NCBI RefSeq assembly: GCF_036381655.1
Contig: NZ_DASVCJ010000034.1
Coordinates: 1 to 64,000, forward strand
DNA: 64,000 bases
DNA from: Ferrovibrio sp036381655
Lineage (GTDB): Bacteria > Pseudomonadota > Alphaproteobacteria > Ferrovibrionales > Ferrovibrionaceae
Direction: 5' to 3'
The notes under the pieces were generated by a model that saw nothing but the letters and a program-made list of their open reading frames with translations, did no database searches and had not been told where the DNA came from. Below are positions 25,794 through 33,968 of this stretch, in pieces. A program made the translations under genes and the position numbers. Positions within the stretch are counted from its first letter, which is position 1, and the number at the start of each line of letters is the position of its first letter.

Positions 25794-26555
25794 ATGGACC
25801 GCGTCGCCAACAAAGTCGCCCTGATCACCGGCGGAGCTTCGGGCCTGGGCAAGGCCACCGCCATCCTGATGGCCAAGGAAGGCGCCAGGGTCGCGATTGC
25901 CGACCGCAATCTGGAGGGCGCGCGCGCGGTGGCCGAGCAGATCGGCAAGAACGCCATCGCCGTCGATCTGGACGTGACCGACGAGCGGCAATGGATCGCC
26001 GCGCTCGACGTCGTCGACGCCGCTTTCGGCAAGTTGAACGTCATGGTGCATTCGGCCGGCGTCGGCGTGCTGAAGAGCGTCGAGGATATCAGCGTCGAGG
26101 AATGGCATTTCGTGCACAACGTGAACCTGCACGGCCCCTTCCTCGGCATCAAGCACGGCCTGGCGCGCATGCGCCCCCATGCGCCCGGCTCGATCGTCAT
26201 CATCTCGTCGGTTTCCGGCATCATCGCCGGCCACAACATGTCGGCCTACAACACCTCGAAGGCCGCCGCCCGCATGCTGGCCAAGACCACGGCGCTGCAT
26301 TGCGCTAGGCGCAAATACGACATCCGCTGCAACTCCGTGCATCCCACCTTCATCGACACGCCGATGGTGCAGTCGATGATCTATGGCGGCGGCGATCCGG
26401 CGATGGTGCGGCAGAAGCTGGAGGCGCAGGTGCCGCTCGGCCGGCTCGGCGAGCCGAACGACGTCGCCAACTGCATCCTCTATCTCGCCTCCGACGAATC
26501 GAAATTCGTCACCGGGGCGGAGTTCGTCATCGACGGCGGCATTACCGCCCAGTAA
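25794..26555 (+). CDS. SDR family oxidoreductase
   Basis: A 253-residue classical short-chain dehydrogenase. NAD loop GGASGLGKA, HSAG, catalytic SSVSG with Ser, YNTSK (Y-x-x-x-K intact), and closing VTGAEFVIDGGITA. ADRN after the second strand suggests NAD(H) preference. GGGAGGAG lies immediately before ATG 25794. The closest familiar type is 3-alpha/7-alpha-hydroxysteroid or cyclic-alcohol dehydrogenase; the substrate cannot be assigned. Confidence 0.88.
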   Translation: MDRVANKVALITGGASGLGKATAILMAKEGARVAIADRNLEGARAVAEQIGKNAIAVDLDVTDERQWIAALDVVDAAFGKLNVMVHSAGVGVLKSVEDISVEEWHFVHNVNLHGPFLGIKHGLARMRPHAPGSIVIISSVSGIIAGHNMSAYNTSKAAARMLAKTTALHCARRKYDIRCNSVHPTFIDTPMVQSMIYGGGDPAMVRQKLEAQVPLGRLGEPNDVANCILYLASDESKFVTGAEFVIDGGITAQ

Positions 26556-26600
26556 CCGCCGCCGGCCTGCAGGCGCGGCGTCACAATAAGGTCATTCCCA

Positions 26601-26658
26601 TCTGGTCAGAGGCGGCAAAGCGCGGCATAGTGATGCGGCGAAGGAGCCTCTGACCAGA
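26601..26658. promoter_or_regulatory. Perfect 13-bp inverted repeat ending at the start codon of the amidotransferase gene
   Basis: TCTGGTCAGAGGC (26601-26613) and GCCTCTGACCAGA (26646-26658) are exact reverse complements, 32 bp apart. The right arm begins in the AAGGAG ribosome-binding site (26641-26646) and ends one base before ATG 26660. As RNA it would be a stem beside the RBS; as DNA it would be a two-site operator. Confidence 0.7.
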
Positions 26659-26659
26659 C

Positions 26660-27472
26660 ATGTATCAGGCACCGTTGCAGGAGCACGGCCAGGGACAGAA
26701 CCCGTCCCAGCCCGCCATCCTGATGATCGTCCACCAGGAAAGTTCCGATCCCGGCCGCATCGGCGAGCAGTTGCGCGCCCGGGGCTTCCGGCTCGACATC
26801 CGCCGTCCCTGCCTGGGCCAGGAATTGCCGGCCAGCATGGCCGACCATGCCGGCTGCGTGATTTTCGGCGGGCCGATGTCGGCCAATGACGACCATCTCG
26901 ACTTCCTGCGCAAGGAGATCGATTTCATTCCGCGCGTGGTGGCCAGCGGCAAGCCCTATCTCGGCGTCTGCCTCGGCGCCCAGCTGCTGGCGCGGGCCGG
27001 CGGCGCCAAAGTCAGCCCGCATCCCGAGGGCTGGCATGAGATCGGCTACTACCCGGTGAAGGCCCTGCCCGCCGGGCGCGACTATTTCCCCGCGGTGCTG
27101 AACATCTTCCAATGGCATGGCGAAGGATTCGACTTGCCGCGCGGCGCGGTGCGGCTTGCCTCGACCGGCTGGTTCTCCAATCAGGCCATGCGCATCGGCG
27201 AAAAGACCTTCGGCGTGCAGTTCCACCCCGAAGTCACCGGCGCGATGATGCAGCGCTGGAGCAGGATGGCCGGCCACCGGCTCGGCCTGCCCGGCGCTCA
27301 GGCGCGCGAAACCATGCGCGAGGCCTATGAGCGTTACGATGCCGGCATCGCCGCCTGGCTGGACGGCTTCCTCGAGAAGTGGCTCAGCCCTGCGGGCGCA
27401 GGATCGGAATCAGCCGCGACGGCGCAGAATGGCGGCGAAGAAGCCGTCGGTGCCGTGGCGGGCGGGCGATAG
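26660..27472 (+). CDS. Class-I glutamine amidotransferase (GMP-synthase-like domain)
   Basis: A 270-residue stand-alone GATase. Nucleophile elbow LGVCLGAQL (Cys), oxyanion segment VIFGGPMSAND, and the His-Glu pair in GVQFHPEVT. It would release ammonia from glutamine or hydrolyse gamma-glutamyl compounds. Such orphan GuaA-like domains often act in amine or gamma-glutamyl catabolism. AAGGAG is 14 bp from ATG 26660. The C-terminal tail (after about residue 245) is low-complexity and overlaps the convergent rsmB gene by 63 bp. Confidence 0.85.
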   Translation: MYQAPLQEHGQGQNPSQPAILMIVHQESSDPGRIGEQLRARGFRLDIRRPCLGQELPASMADHAGCVIFGGPMSANDDHLDFLRKEIDFIPRVVASGKPYLGVCLGAQLLARAGGAKVSPHPEGWHEIGYYPVKALPAGRDYFPAVLNIFQWHGEGFDLPRGAVRLASTGWFSNQAMRIGEKTFGVQFHPEVTGAMMQRWSRMAGHRLGLPGAQARETMREAYERYDAGIAAWLDGFLEKWLSPAGAGSESAATAQNGGEEAVGAVAGGR

Positions 27473-29047
27473 CGTCAGATACGGCCCCGCCACCGGGCAG
27501 GCGCCGCCGATCGCGCGCGGCCAGACTACTCCCACCGGCATGATTTCGAAATCGGGATGGCGCTGCAGGAATGCCGCGACCTGATCCTCGTTCTCCTCGC
27601 GCAGAACCGAACATGTGGCGTAGATCAGCCGTCCGCCGGCTTTCACCAGCCTGGCCGCGCGATCGAGAATCTCCACCTGCCGTTGCCGCAGTTCGGCCAG
27701 ATCCTGCGGCTGCAGCCGCCATCTGGCGTCCGGCTTGCGTCGCCAGGTGCCGGTGCCGGTGCAAGGCGCATCGACCAGCACGCGATCGGCCTGGCCGGCA
27801 TGGCGTTTCAGCCATTTCGCATCCATTTCCCGCGTCTCGGCATTGTGCGCCCCGGCGCGGCGCAGCCGCAGCTTGGCCTGGCTCAGCCGGCCGGCGCTGA
27901 TATCCAGCGCGATCAGCCGCCCGGCATTCCTCATCGCCGCCGCCAACACCAGCGTCTTGCCGCCGGCGCCGGCGCAGAAATCGACGGTCATCTTCACGCC
28001 GGCCGCATCGGCCAGCTGCGCCGCCAGTTGCGAGCCTTCATCCTGCGGCTCGATCAGGCCCTCGGCATAGGCCTGGCCGTTATTGACATAGGCCTGCGGC
28101 GACAGCCGCAAGCCCAGCGGCGAAAACGGCGTCGGCTGGCTGCGCAGGCCTTCCGCCGCCAGGGCGGCCGCAGCGGCGTCGCGGCTGGTCTTGAGCGGGT
28201 TGATCCGCACGTCCAGCGGCGCCGGCCGCAGCATGGCGGCCAGCTCGATCTCGAGATCCGCACCGAAGCGCGCCTTGAGATGCGGCAGGATCCACTCCGG
28301 AATATTGCAGCGCGCCGCCAATGGCATGTCGGGATGCTCGAGCGTATGGCCTTCCAGGCGCTGGAGAAATGCGGCGGCTTCGGCCGGGCCGGCCTCGAAC
28401 AGGAACTGCAGGCCATTGGTCTTGGCACCCATGGCGAGAATGCGATAGGCGGCCAACCGCAGACGATTGTCGGCGGCAGACATCGTCTTGTCGCGGGCGA
28501 TCCACCAGTCGAGGCGGCCGCGCTGGCGCAGCACCTCCTCGCTCAAATGGATCAGCGCCGACCGCTCCTCGGGCTCGAAACGGCAATGATGCTGGCGCAT
28601 CCAGGCATGCCGCACCCGATCGGCCGGCTCTCCGGCAGCGGCGATCGCATCCAGCAAAGCCACGGCGCCGTCGATCACCTTCCGGCTGCTGCCCGACCGC
28701 AGCGACGGCGCCCGCTTGCGCTTGCGCTGGCGCTCCGCCGGCCGGGGGCGAAACCCGCCGGCACGCTTGCCGCCGCCCTGCTTGCGCGAAGCGGCGCGTT
28801 CCTCGTCCTCTCCCGCGGCTTGCTTGCGGCGACCCTGGAGATCGGCCGGCTTGCGGCCGGACATGGCCCCCGAAGCTTGGCCCGGAGCATTCCGCCGCGC
28901 CGGGCGGCGCGGCGGCGAACGGTCGGAAGGGGGACGGCTGGACGGCGGACGGTTGGAGGGCGGGCGGTTGGAGGGCGGGCGGCGGGGCAAGGCGGAACTC
29001 TCGGGCTGGACGGCCGGTCTGGCGGGCCCCACAGATAGGCGCTCCAC
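27410..29047 (-). CDS. rsmB: 16S rRNA (cytosine-C5)-methyltransferase, RsmB/RsmF type
   Basis: A 545-residue NOL1/NOP2/Sun family SAM-dependent RNA methyltransferase. Core motifs: DFCAGAGGKTLVLAA (SAM site), DAPCTGTGTWRRKPDARWR (motif IV, Cys) and YATCSVLREENE (motif VI, catalytic Cys). A NusB-like helical region precedes the core. The first about 120 residues are basic low complexity with PPSNR repeats encoded by a 15-bp tandem repeat, so the real start may be further in. It converges on and overlaps the GATase gene. Confidence 0.88.
   Translation of the reverse strand: MERLSVGPARPAVQPESSALPRRPPSNRPPSNRPPSSRPPSDRSPPRRPARRNAPGQASGAMSGRKPADLQGRRKQAAGEDEERAASRKQGGGKRAGGFRPRPAERQRKRKRAPSLRSGSSRKVIDGAVALLDAIAAAGEPADRVRHAWMRQHHCRFEPEERSALIHLSEEVLRQRGRLDWWIARDKTMSAADNRLRLAAYRILAMGAKTNGLQFLFEAGPAEAAAFLQRLEGHTLEHPDMPLAARCNIPEWILPHLKARFGADLEIELAAMLRPAPLDVRINPLKTSRDAAAAALAAEGLRSQPTPFSPLGLRLSPQAYVNNGQAYAEGLIEPQDEGSQLAAQLADAAGVKMTVDFCAGAGGKTLVLAAAMRNAGRLIALDISAGRLSQAKLRLRRAGAHNAETREMDAKWLKRHAGQADRVLVDAPCTGTGTWRRKPDARWRLQPQDLAELRQRQVEILDRAARLVKAGGRLIYATCSVLREENEDQVAAFLQRHPDFEIMPVGVVWPRAIGGACPVAGPYLTLSPARHGTDGFFAAILRRRG
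28921..28980. repeat. 15-bp tandem repeat (4 units) in the 5' part of rsmB
   Basis: Units start at 28921, 28936, 28951 and 28966. The last two are identical (GGTTGGAGGGCGGGC) and the first two diverged. They encode the PPSNR/PPSDR/PPSSR pentapeptide run. Confidence 0.8.
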
Positions 29048-29165
29048 CGCCTCAGGGCAAGCGACCGGAGCGATACCCGGATAAGTTATGCGCGCGGGTT
29101 TTTGTGCAAAAGCCGGTCACGCCAGTGTGACAGCGTCCATGCCGCCCGAACGCTAGACTGGCCGG

Positions 29166-30587
29166 ATGCAGCCCGAGAAGCAGCCTGGGAAGCAGCCCGG
29201 GAAGAAGCCCTGCCACCCCTACCTCTGTGCCATGGCCGCCGCTGCCCTGGCGGCCATGGCCATTTCGATCTGGTGCGGCATGGCAGAGGCGCAGCAGTCT
29301 GCCGCGGCATCCATGCCGCGCCGCTGCAGCTACGACATCCATCTGCAGGACCGTGCCGCACTGGTGCTGAACGTCAGCGTAACCTGCAACGCAGGCCCGC
29401 GGGTCGAATTCGACCGGCCGGGCGGCGGCGGCGAGATCGCGGCGCTCGCCGACTATGAGGAAGGCGACGATGGCCTGAGCCTGCGCTACCGCTTCCGGCT
29501 GGGGGATCTGGCGGCGCTGGCCAACTCGCCGGATATCGCGCAGCGCGTCGGCGCCGCCGTCATTTCGCCGCTGTCGATCTGGCTGGCCGACCCGCAGATT
29601 CCGGATGCCGAGATCGCCCTGCGCGTCACTGCCGATCCCGGGCTGGGCTTTGCCCTCTGCCCGCCCGAAGAGGACGGCGTCCGGCGCCTGCGCGGCGAGG
29701 ATCTGCGCTTCGGCGGCTATGCCGTCTTCGGACAGTTCGATCGCCGCTTGCTGAGCATCGGCGATGCGGCCATCGAGCTGATCACCTTTCCCGGGCGGCT
29801 GGTATTGCCCGGCCCGGTCCTGGAGCGCTGGATCACCGACAGCGCCACGGCCGTCTCGCAGTATTTTGGCGGCTTTCCCCTGCAACGCACGCTTCTGGTC
29901 GCGGTGCCGGTCGCCGGCCATAGCGGCGTGATCTTCGGGCGCGTCCGCGGCGGCGGCGGCGGCACCATCCTGCTGCGGCTGGGCGAACTGGTCAGCAAGG
30001 CCGAACTCCACGAGGACTGGATGCTGGTTCACGAGATGGTGCATCTCGGCGCGCCTTTCGTAACCGGCCGCGCCAGCTGGCTGATGGAGGGCATGGCGAC
30101 CTATGCCGAACCGATCATCCGCGAGCGCGCCGGCTGGCATACGCCGGCGCAGCTCTGGCAGGAATTCGCCAGCCAGATGCGGCACGGCCTGCCGGCCCTG
30201 ACCAGCGAAAGCCTCAACGCCGTATCCAGCCGCGGCATCTATTGGGGCGGCGCGTTGTTCATGCTGCTGGCCGACCTCGATATCCGCGAACACTCCGACG
30301 GAGAGGCGTCGCTGGAAACCTGCTTCCGCGCCATCCTCAAGGCCGGCGGCGATACCACGGTGCGCTGGCCGCGCCGGCGCGTGCTGGCGGCCTGCGATGC
30401 GGCGACCGGGACCGGCACGATGGCCCGCCTGGAGGATCGCTATGTCAGCGAAGCGGGGCCGCTCGATCTCGATGCCCTGTGGAAGGACCTCGGCGTGACG
30501 CTGGACGGCGGCAAGGTCGTCTTCGACGAAACGGCGCCGCGGGCGGCCCTGCGGCGCGCCATCACGCGAGGCGCGGCCGGCGATTGA
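29166..30587 (+). CDS. Exported predicted zinc metallopeptidase (gluzincin-like)
   Basis: A 473-residue protein. The N-terminus is lysine-rich (QPGKQPGKK), then a hydrophobic segment (CAMAAAALAAMAISIW) and a likely cleavage near AEAQQ. Residues 50-200 form a beta-rich N-domain. The zinc motif is H289-E-M-V-H293, with a candidate third ligand E308 in SWLMEGMATY, an arrangement like M1/M61 aminopeptidases. It probably acts in the periplasm. It diverges from rsmB and converges on bufC with no gap (stop 30587, bufC stop 30588). Peptide substrate unknown. Confidence 0.75.
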   Translation: MQPEKQPGKQPGKKPCHPYLCAMAAAALAAMAISIWCGMAEAQQSAAASMPRRCSYDIHLQDRAALVLNVSVTCNAGPRVEFDRPGGGGEIAALADYEEGDDGLSLRYRFRLGDLAALANSPDIAQRVGAAVISPLSIWLADPQIPDAEIALRVTADPGLGFALCPPEEDGVRRLRGEDLRFGGYAVFGQFDRRLLSIGDAAIELITFPGRLVLPGPVLERWITDSATAVSQYFGGFPLQRTLLVAVPVAGHSGVIFGRVRGGGGGTILLRLGELVSKAELHEDWMLVHEMVHLGAPFVTGRASWLMEGMATYAEPIIRERAGWHTPAQLWQEFASQMRHGLPALTSESLNAVSSRGIYWGGALFMLLADLDIREHSDGEASLETCFRAILKAGGDTTVRWPRRRVLAACDAATGTGTMARLEDRYVSEAGPLDLDALWKDLGVTLDGGKVVFDETAPRAALRRAITRGAAGD

Positions 30588-31382
30588 TCACGCCAAGCCG
30601 GCGATCCAACCGGTCTCGACCCAGAGCCGCAACAGGCCGGCGGCAGGTATGGCCGCCTGCTCCGGGCCATGCCGTTCGGCCAGCAAGGCGCAAAGCGCGC
30701 CGAAATCGCCGCCATCGCGCAGGGCGAAAATCGCGCCGGCCTCATCCGCCTCCAGCGGACGGAAGCGGACGCCATCGGCGGCACGCCAGATCGCCCAATG
30801 CCGTTCATCCGGTGCGAGCGGACGCGGCGGCGGCGGCTCGATTGCCTCGTCCGTCTCCTGCGCCGCCAGCCACCAGTCCGGCACGGCATGGGAAAGCTGA
30901 AGCAGTTGCAGGCCCGGATGCAGCCGGAAGCGAAGCGCCGCCCAATCCTGCGCCGGGATCGCGGCCAGATCCGCAACCTGCAGCGTTTCCGCCTCGGCCG
31001 CATCGAAGGCCAGGCCGATGCTCCACTCGAACACCGCCATGTCCCATGCCGTCACGTCGTCGCGCCAGCGCGGCTGCTCGGCCATGAAGGCCGCAAGCCT
31101 CGCACCGAACCAGCGGATATTGGGATGCTTCGAAGGCCGGGCCGCGATGTAATCGTAGGCAAGCGCCGCAAACCGCGTTTGACCGATCAGCCGCAGCAGG
31201 CTTGGATAATCCCGCGCCAGGGTTTCGCGCAGCCTCTCGCGATAGGCGTTGCCGTAGACGGCGAGCCGCTCGGCCGTTTCGCCCTGCGCCGGCTGGCGTA
31301 CCCTCGCGGCCAGCAGCCGGTCATCGGCCCCCTGCAGCAGGAAGGCCGAGAATTCCGCCTGAAGCGCGGACAGCATGGTCAT
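30588..31382 (-). CDS. bufC: Bufferin maturation partner BufC (DUF2063-type)
   Basis: A 264-residue protein whose N-terminal domain (LSALQAEFSAFLLQGADDRL, then RLAVYGNAYRERLRETLARD) is the DUF2063/HvfC-type module, followed by a C-terminal domain rich in Trp. Such proteins are the recognition partner of DUF692 enzymes that oxidise cysteines in precursor peptides. Its start overlaps the bufB stop (ATGA at 31379-31382). Placed third in the order bufA-bufB-bufC. Confidence 0.85.
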   Translation of the reverse strand: MTMLSALQAEFSAFLLQGADDRLLAARVRQPAQGETAERLAVYGNAYRERLRETLARDYPSLLRLIGQTRFAALAYDYIAARPSKHPNIRWFGARLAAFMAEQPRWRDDVTAWDMAVFEWSIGLAFDAAEAETLQVADLAAIPAQDWAALRFRLHPGLQLLQLSHAVPDWWLAAQETDEAIEPPPPRPLAPDERHWAIWRAADGVRFRPLEADEAGAIFALRDGGDFGALCALLAERHGPEQAAIPAAGLLRLWVETGWIAGLA

Positions 31383-32242
31383 GCCGGCACCGCCAGCGCC
31401 GCAGCGGCCTCGCGCCGCACCCGCGCCAATTCGTCCAGCAATTCCGCGAACGGCGGGAAATTGTCGTCGCGTTCGATCATGGACGGCACCGGCCCGAAAC
31501 GCTGCACCGCTTTCCGATAGAGCGCGAAGACGGGATCGGTGATCGGCGCGTCATGCGTATCGATGATGAAGGCGCCGGTGTCGCTATGGCCGGCGAGATG
31601 CATCTGCGCGACGCGGCCGACGGGCAGGCCGTTCAGGAAATCCTCCGCGGCGAAACCGTGATTGCGCGCGCTGACATAGACGTTGTTGACGTCGAGCAGC
31701 AGCAGGCAATCGGCTTCCTCGCTGAGCCGGGCGAGGAATTTCCATTCCGCCATCGTCGAGCTGCGCCATTCGATATAGGACGAGACATTTTCGAGCAGGA
31801 TGCGCCGGCCGAGGAAATCCTGCACCTGCCGCACGCGCGACGCAACATGGCGCAAGGTCTCGTCGTTGAATGGAATCGGCAGCAGGTCGTGCAGATGGGT
31901 GCCGTTATGACGCGACCAGCAGAGATGATCGGAAACCCAGGCCGGCTTGGCGCGCCGCGCCAGGGCCTTGAGGCGGGCGAGGTACTCGAAATCGAGCGGA
32001 TCGCTGCCGCCGATCGACAGCGACACGCCATGCAGCACCACCGGCCAGCGCTCGGCGACCTGATCGAGCTTGCGCAGCGGCGGGCCGCCATCGACCATGT
32101 AATTCTCGCTGATCGCTTCGAACCAGTCGACCGGCGGATCGCCGTCCAGAATGTCGGGATAGTATTCCGGCCGCAGCCCGAGGCCGAAGCCGAGCCGGGG
32201 CAGATCGCGGCGAGGTTCCTGCGGACGATGGCGTTCGGGCAT
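31379..32242 (-). CDS. bufB: DUF692 multinuclear iron enzyme BufB (MbnB-like)
   Basis: A 287-residue TIM-barrel enzyme of the DUF692/MbnB family. Family features: LPRLGFGLGLRPEYY, FEAISENYM, VVLHGVSLSIGG, SDHLCWS, ILLENVSSY, LLDVNNVYVSARNHG, and QMHLAGHSD...IDTHD, together supplying the His/Asp/Glu iron ligands. With BufC it converts precursor cysteines to heterocyclic copper-binding groups in related systems. ATG 32242 has no clear RBS, and a 76-bp gap with a hairpin separates it from bufA. Confidence 0.88.
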   Translation of the reverse strand: MPERHRPQEPRRDLPRLGFGLGLRPEYYPDILDGDPPVDWFEAISENYMVDGGPPLRKLDQVAERWPVVLHGVSLSIGGSDPLDFEYLARLKALARRAKPAWVSDHLCWSRHNGTHLHDLLPIPFNDETLRHVASRVRQVQDFLGRRILLENVSSYIEWRSSTMAEWKFLARLSEEADCLLLLDVNNVYVSARNHGFAAEDFLNGLPVGRVAQMHLAGHSDTGAFIIDTHDAPITDPVFALYRKAVQRFGPVPSMIERDDNFPPFAELLDELARVRREAAAALAVPA

Positions 32243-32265
32243 GCTGGTTCGGTCCGGCCGGTCAC

Positions 32266-32298
32266 GGCCGGAAGCGATCAATCGGACCGCTCCCGGCC
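32266..32298 (-). terminator. Intercistronic hairpin between bufA and bufB
   Basis: GGCCGGAAGCG and CGCTCCCGGCC pair with one mismatch around an 11-nt loop, 20 nt after the bufA stop. It probably limits read-through so that precursor mRNA exceeds enzyme mRNA, as expected when the peptide is needed in excess. Confidence 0.5.
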
Positions 32299-32318
32299 AA
32301 ACGATCACATAACCGCGA

Positions 32319-32567
32319 TCAGCCGACCTTGCCGCCGGCCGCCTGGCAGGCCGCCGCGTCGGGGAGTTCGGTGAAGCCCTGCCCCTTGCAGGCATTCAGA
32401 CCCTTGCACGCGCTGTTGGCCGTCTGGCAGGCGCTCTCGCCCTTGCAGGCATTGGCGCCGATGCACTTGACGGCGGCTTCGGCCGGCGACGACACCAGCG
32501 CGATCGTGCCGGTGGCGAACAGCGCCGCAGCGGCGGCAGCCACGGCCAAGGTGGTGGTACGAGTCAT
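32319..32567 (-). CDS. bufA: Bufferin precursor (BufA2-type), Cys-rich periplasmic peptide
   Basis: An 82-residue precursor. The signal peptide (residues 1-31, TTTLAVAAAAAALFATGTIA, cleavage after AEA) is followed by a core with six cysteines: C35, C41, C47, C54, C60, C74. The spaced pattern KCIGANACKGESACQTA...CKGLNACKGQGF is the BufA2-type signature. Cys in KCxGxNxC and CKGQGF contexts are the likely modified residues. GGGAGA precedes ATG 32567. In known systems the mature peptide binds copper in the periplasm and protects against copper stress. Confidence 0.88.
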   Translation of the reverse strand: MTRTTTLAVAAAAAALFATGTIALVSSPAEAAVKCIGANACKGESACQTANSACKGLNACKGQGFTELPDAAACQAAGGKVG

Positions 32568-32727
32568 GGAGTATCTCCCTGTGGGTTTGACATCGCCCGC
32601 AAGGAAAGTCCCCTGCGGATGCAAAGGATGCTAGGCTGTTTCTGATTCGATACGGACTCACAGCCGCGTGACATCAAACACAAGCCTGTGACCGCCCGAG
32701 AAGGGTTCAGCACAGCGAGGTTTTGCC

Positions 32728-33510
32728 ATGACAACACCCGCGCGTCCCCGCACCGGATTGCGTCTCGCCGACCTGACTTGGATCGAGGCCGCCGATCTGA
32801 TCGGCGACGGGCTGCCGATCCTGCTGCCGATCGGCGCGGCGGCGAAAGCGCATGGCCCGCACCTTCCGCTCGGGACGGATCGCCTGGTGGTCGAAGCCGT
32901 GGCCGAACGCCTGATCGCGACGATTCCGGTGCTGGCAGCGCCAACCGTCGGACAGGGATTCTATCCGGCCTTCATGGACTATCCCGGCAGCCAGCATATC
33001 GAGGCGGCGACATTCCAGGCGATGATCGTCGAGCTGACCGAGGGCTATCTGCGGCACGGCGCCGAGCGGATCGTGTTTCTCAACAACGGCGTCTCGACCG
33101 AGCCGCCGCTGCGTCTTGCCGCGCATGAAATCCTGCAGCGCCACGGCACATGCGTGGTGATCGCCGATCTGCCCCGGCTAGGCGCCTCTTGCGACGACCA
33201 GTGGACGACGAAAGATGCCGGACATGCCGATGAGCGAGAAACATCGCTGCTGCTGGCTATCGCACCCGGCCTGGTGCGGCTCGACCGTCTGGCCGAGACC
33301 GCGATGGCGCAGATCGACGAGCAGCCGGCGCTGGCGCAGCTTCGCCGGCCGTTGCGGCTGACGCCGGAAGAACGCCCGGGCGCGGTGCTCAACCGCAGCG
33401 GCGCCACCGGCGATGCGACCGCGGCGAGCGCCGAGAAAGGCGAGCGGCTGCTGGCGGCGATGGTGGAAGAGATCGTTGCCGATCTGCGCCGGCTCTGGCC
33501 GGACCTGTAA
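32728..33510 (+). CDS. Creatininase family protein with altered metal site
   Basis: A 260-residue amidohydrolase-like protein of the creatininase fold. The hallmark GSxExHGPHLPxxTD reads PIGAAAKAHGPHLPLGTD: the metal-ligand Glu is replaced by Lys40, while H42 and D51 remain. A later ligand region is HADERETSLLLAIAPGLV (Glu kept). This AAAK-type subgroup exists in the family, so it may bind one metal or have other chemistry. It is divergent from bufA; whether it belongs to that system is unknown. Confidence 0.75.
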   Translation: MTTPARPRTGLRLADLTWIEAADLIGDGLPILLPIGAAAKAHGPHLPLGTDRLVVEAVAERLIATIPVLAAPTVGQGFYPAFMDYPGSQHIEAATFQAMIVELTEGYLRHGAERIVFLNNGVSTEPPLRLAAHEILQRHGTCVVIADLPRLGASCDDQWTTKDAGHADERETSLLLAIAPGLVRLDRLAETAMAQIDEQPALAQLRRPLRLTPEERPGAVLNRSGATGDATAASAEKGERLLAAMVEEIVADLRRLWPDL

Positions 33511-33519
33511 ATCGGACCG

Positions 33520-33864
33520 TCAGACGATCCGCAGGTTGCGCGGATTGGTGCGCAGCTTGAGATCGCTGACGGCCACCTCAAGCACATTGATGGCGCGCTT
33601 GGTTTCCTCCAGCTGCTGCTGCAGCTGCGTGATCTGGTCCTTGATGTCGTTCAGCTCGCCATAGGTAAGCTGCGCGGCGCGTTCGTTGTCGGCGAAGAAT
33701 TTGTTGTAGGCGGCAAACTGCTTCTCGATGCCGCCCATGCGCGTTTCCAGGGTGATACGCATCTGGCTGATGCGCTGCTCGAAATTGCCGAGATGCAGGA
33801 GCAGCCACGCGCCCAGCCACAACAGGACGAGAGCCCCACCCAGGACATAGAGCCAATCACCCAT
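33520..33864 (-). CDS. Small membrane-anchored coiled-coil protein
   Basis: 114 residues: one N-terminal transmembrane helix (WLYVLGGALVLLWLGAWLLL) followed by a long coiled coil (FEQRISQMRITLETRMGGIE through LEETKRAINVLEVAVSDLKL). No known family recognised. It converges on the creatininase-like gene. Confidence 0.65.
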   Translation of the reverse strand: MGDWLYVLGGALVLLWLGAWLLLHLGNFEQRISQMRITLETRMGGIEKQFAAYNKFFADNERAAQLTYGELNDIKDQITQLQQQLEETKRAINVLEVAVSDLKLRTNPRNLRIV

Positions 33865-33968
33865 ACATCACCTGTCTACGCAACCCGACTCCGGTGTTTA
33901 CGCCGGCAGGATATTTCAGCCACCGGAGGGGTGCAATCAAAGTGATGCGCCGTGGTTAACGCGTTCGC

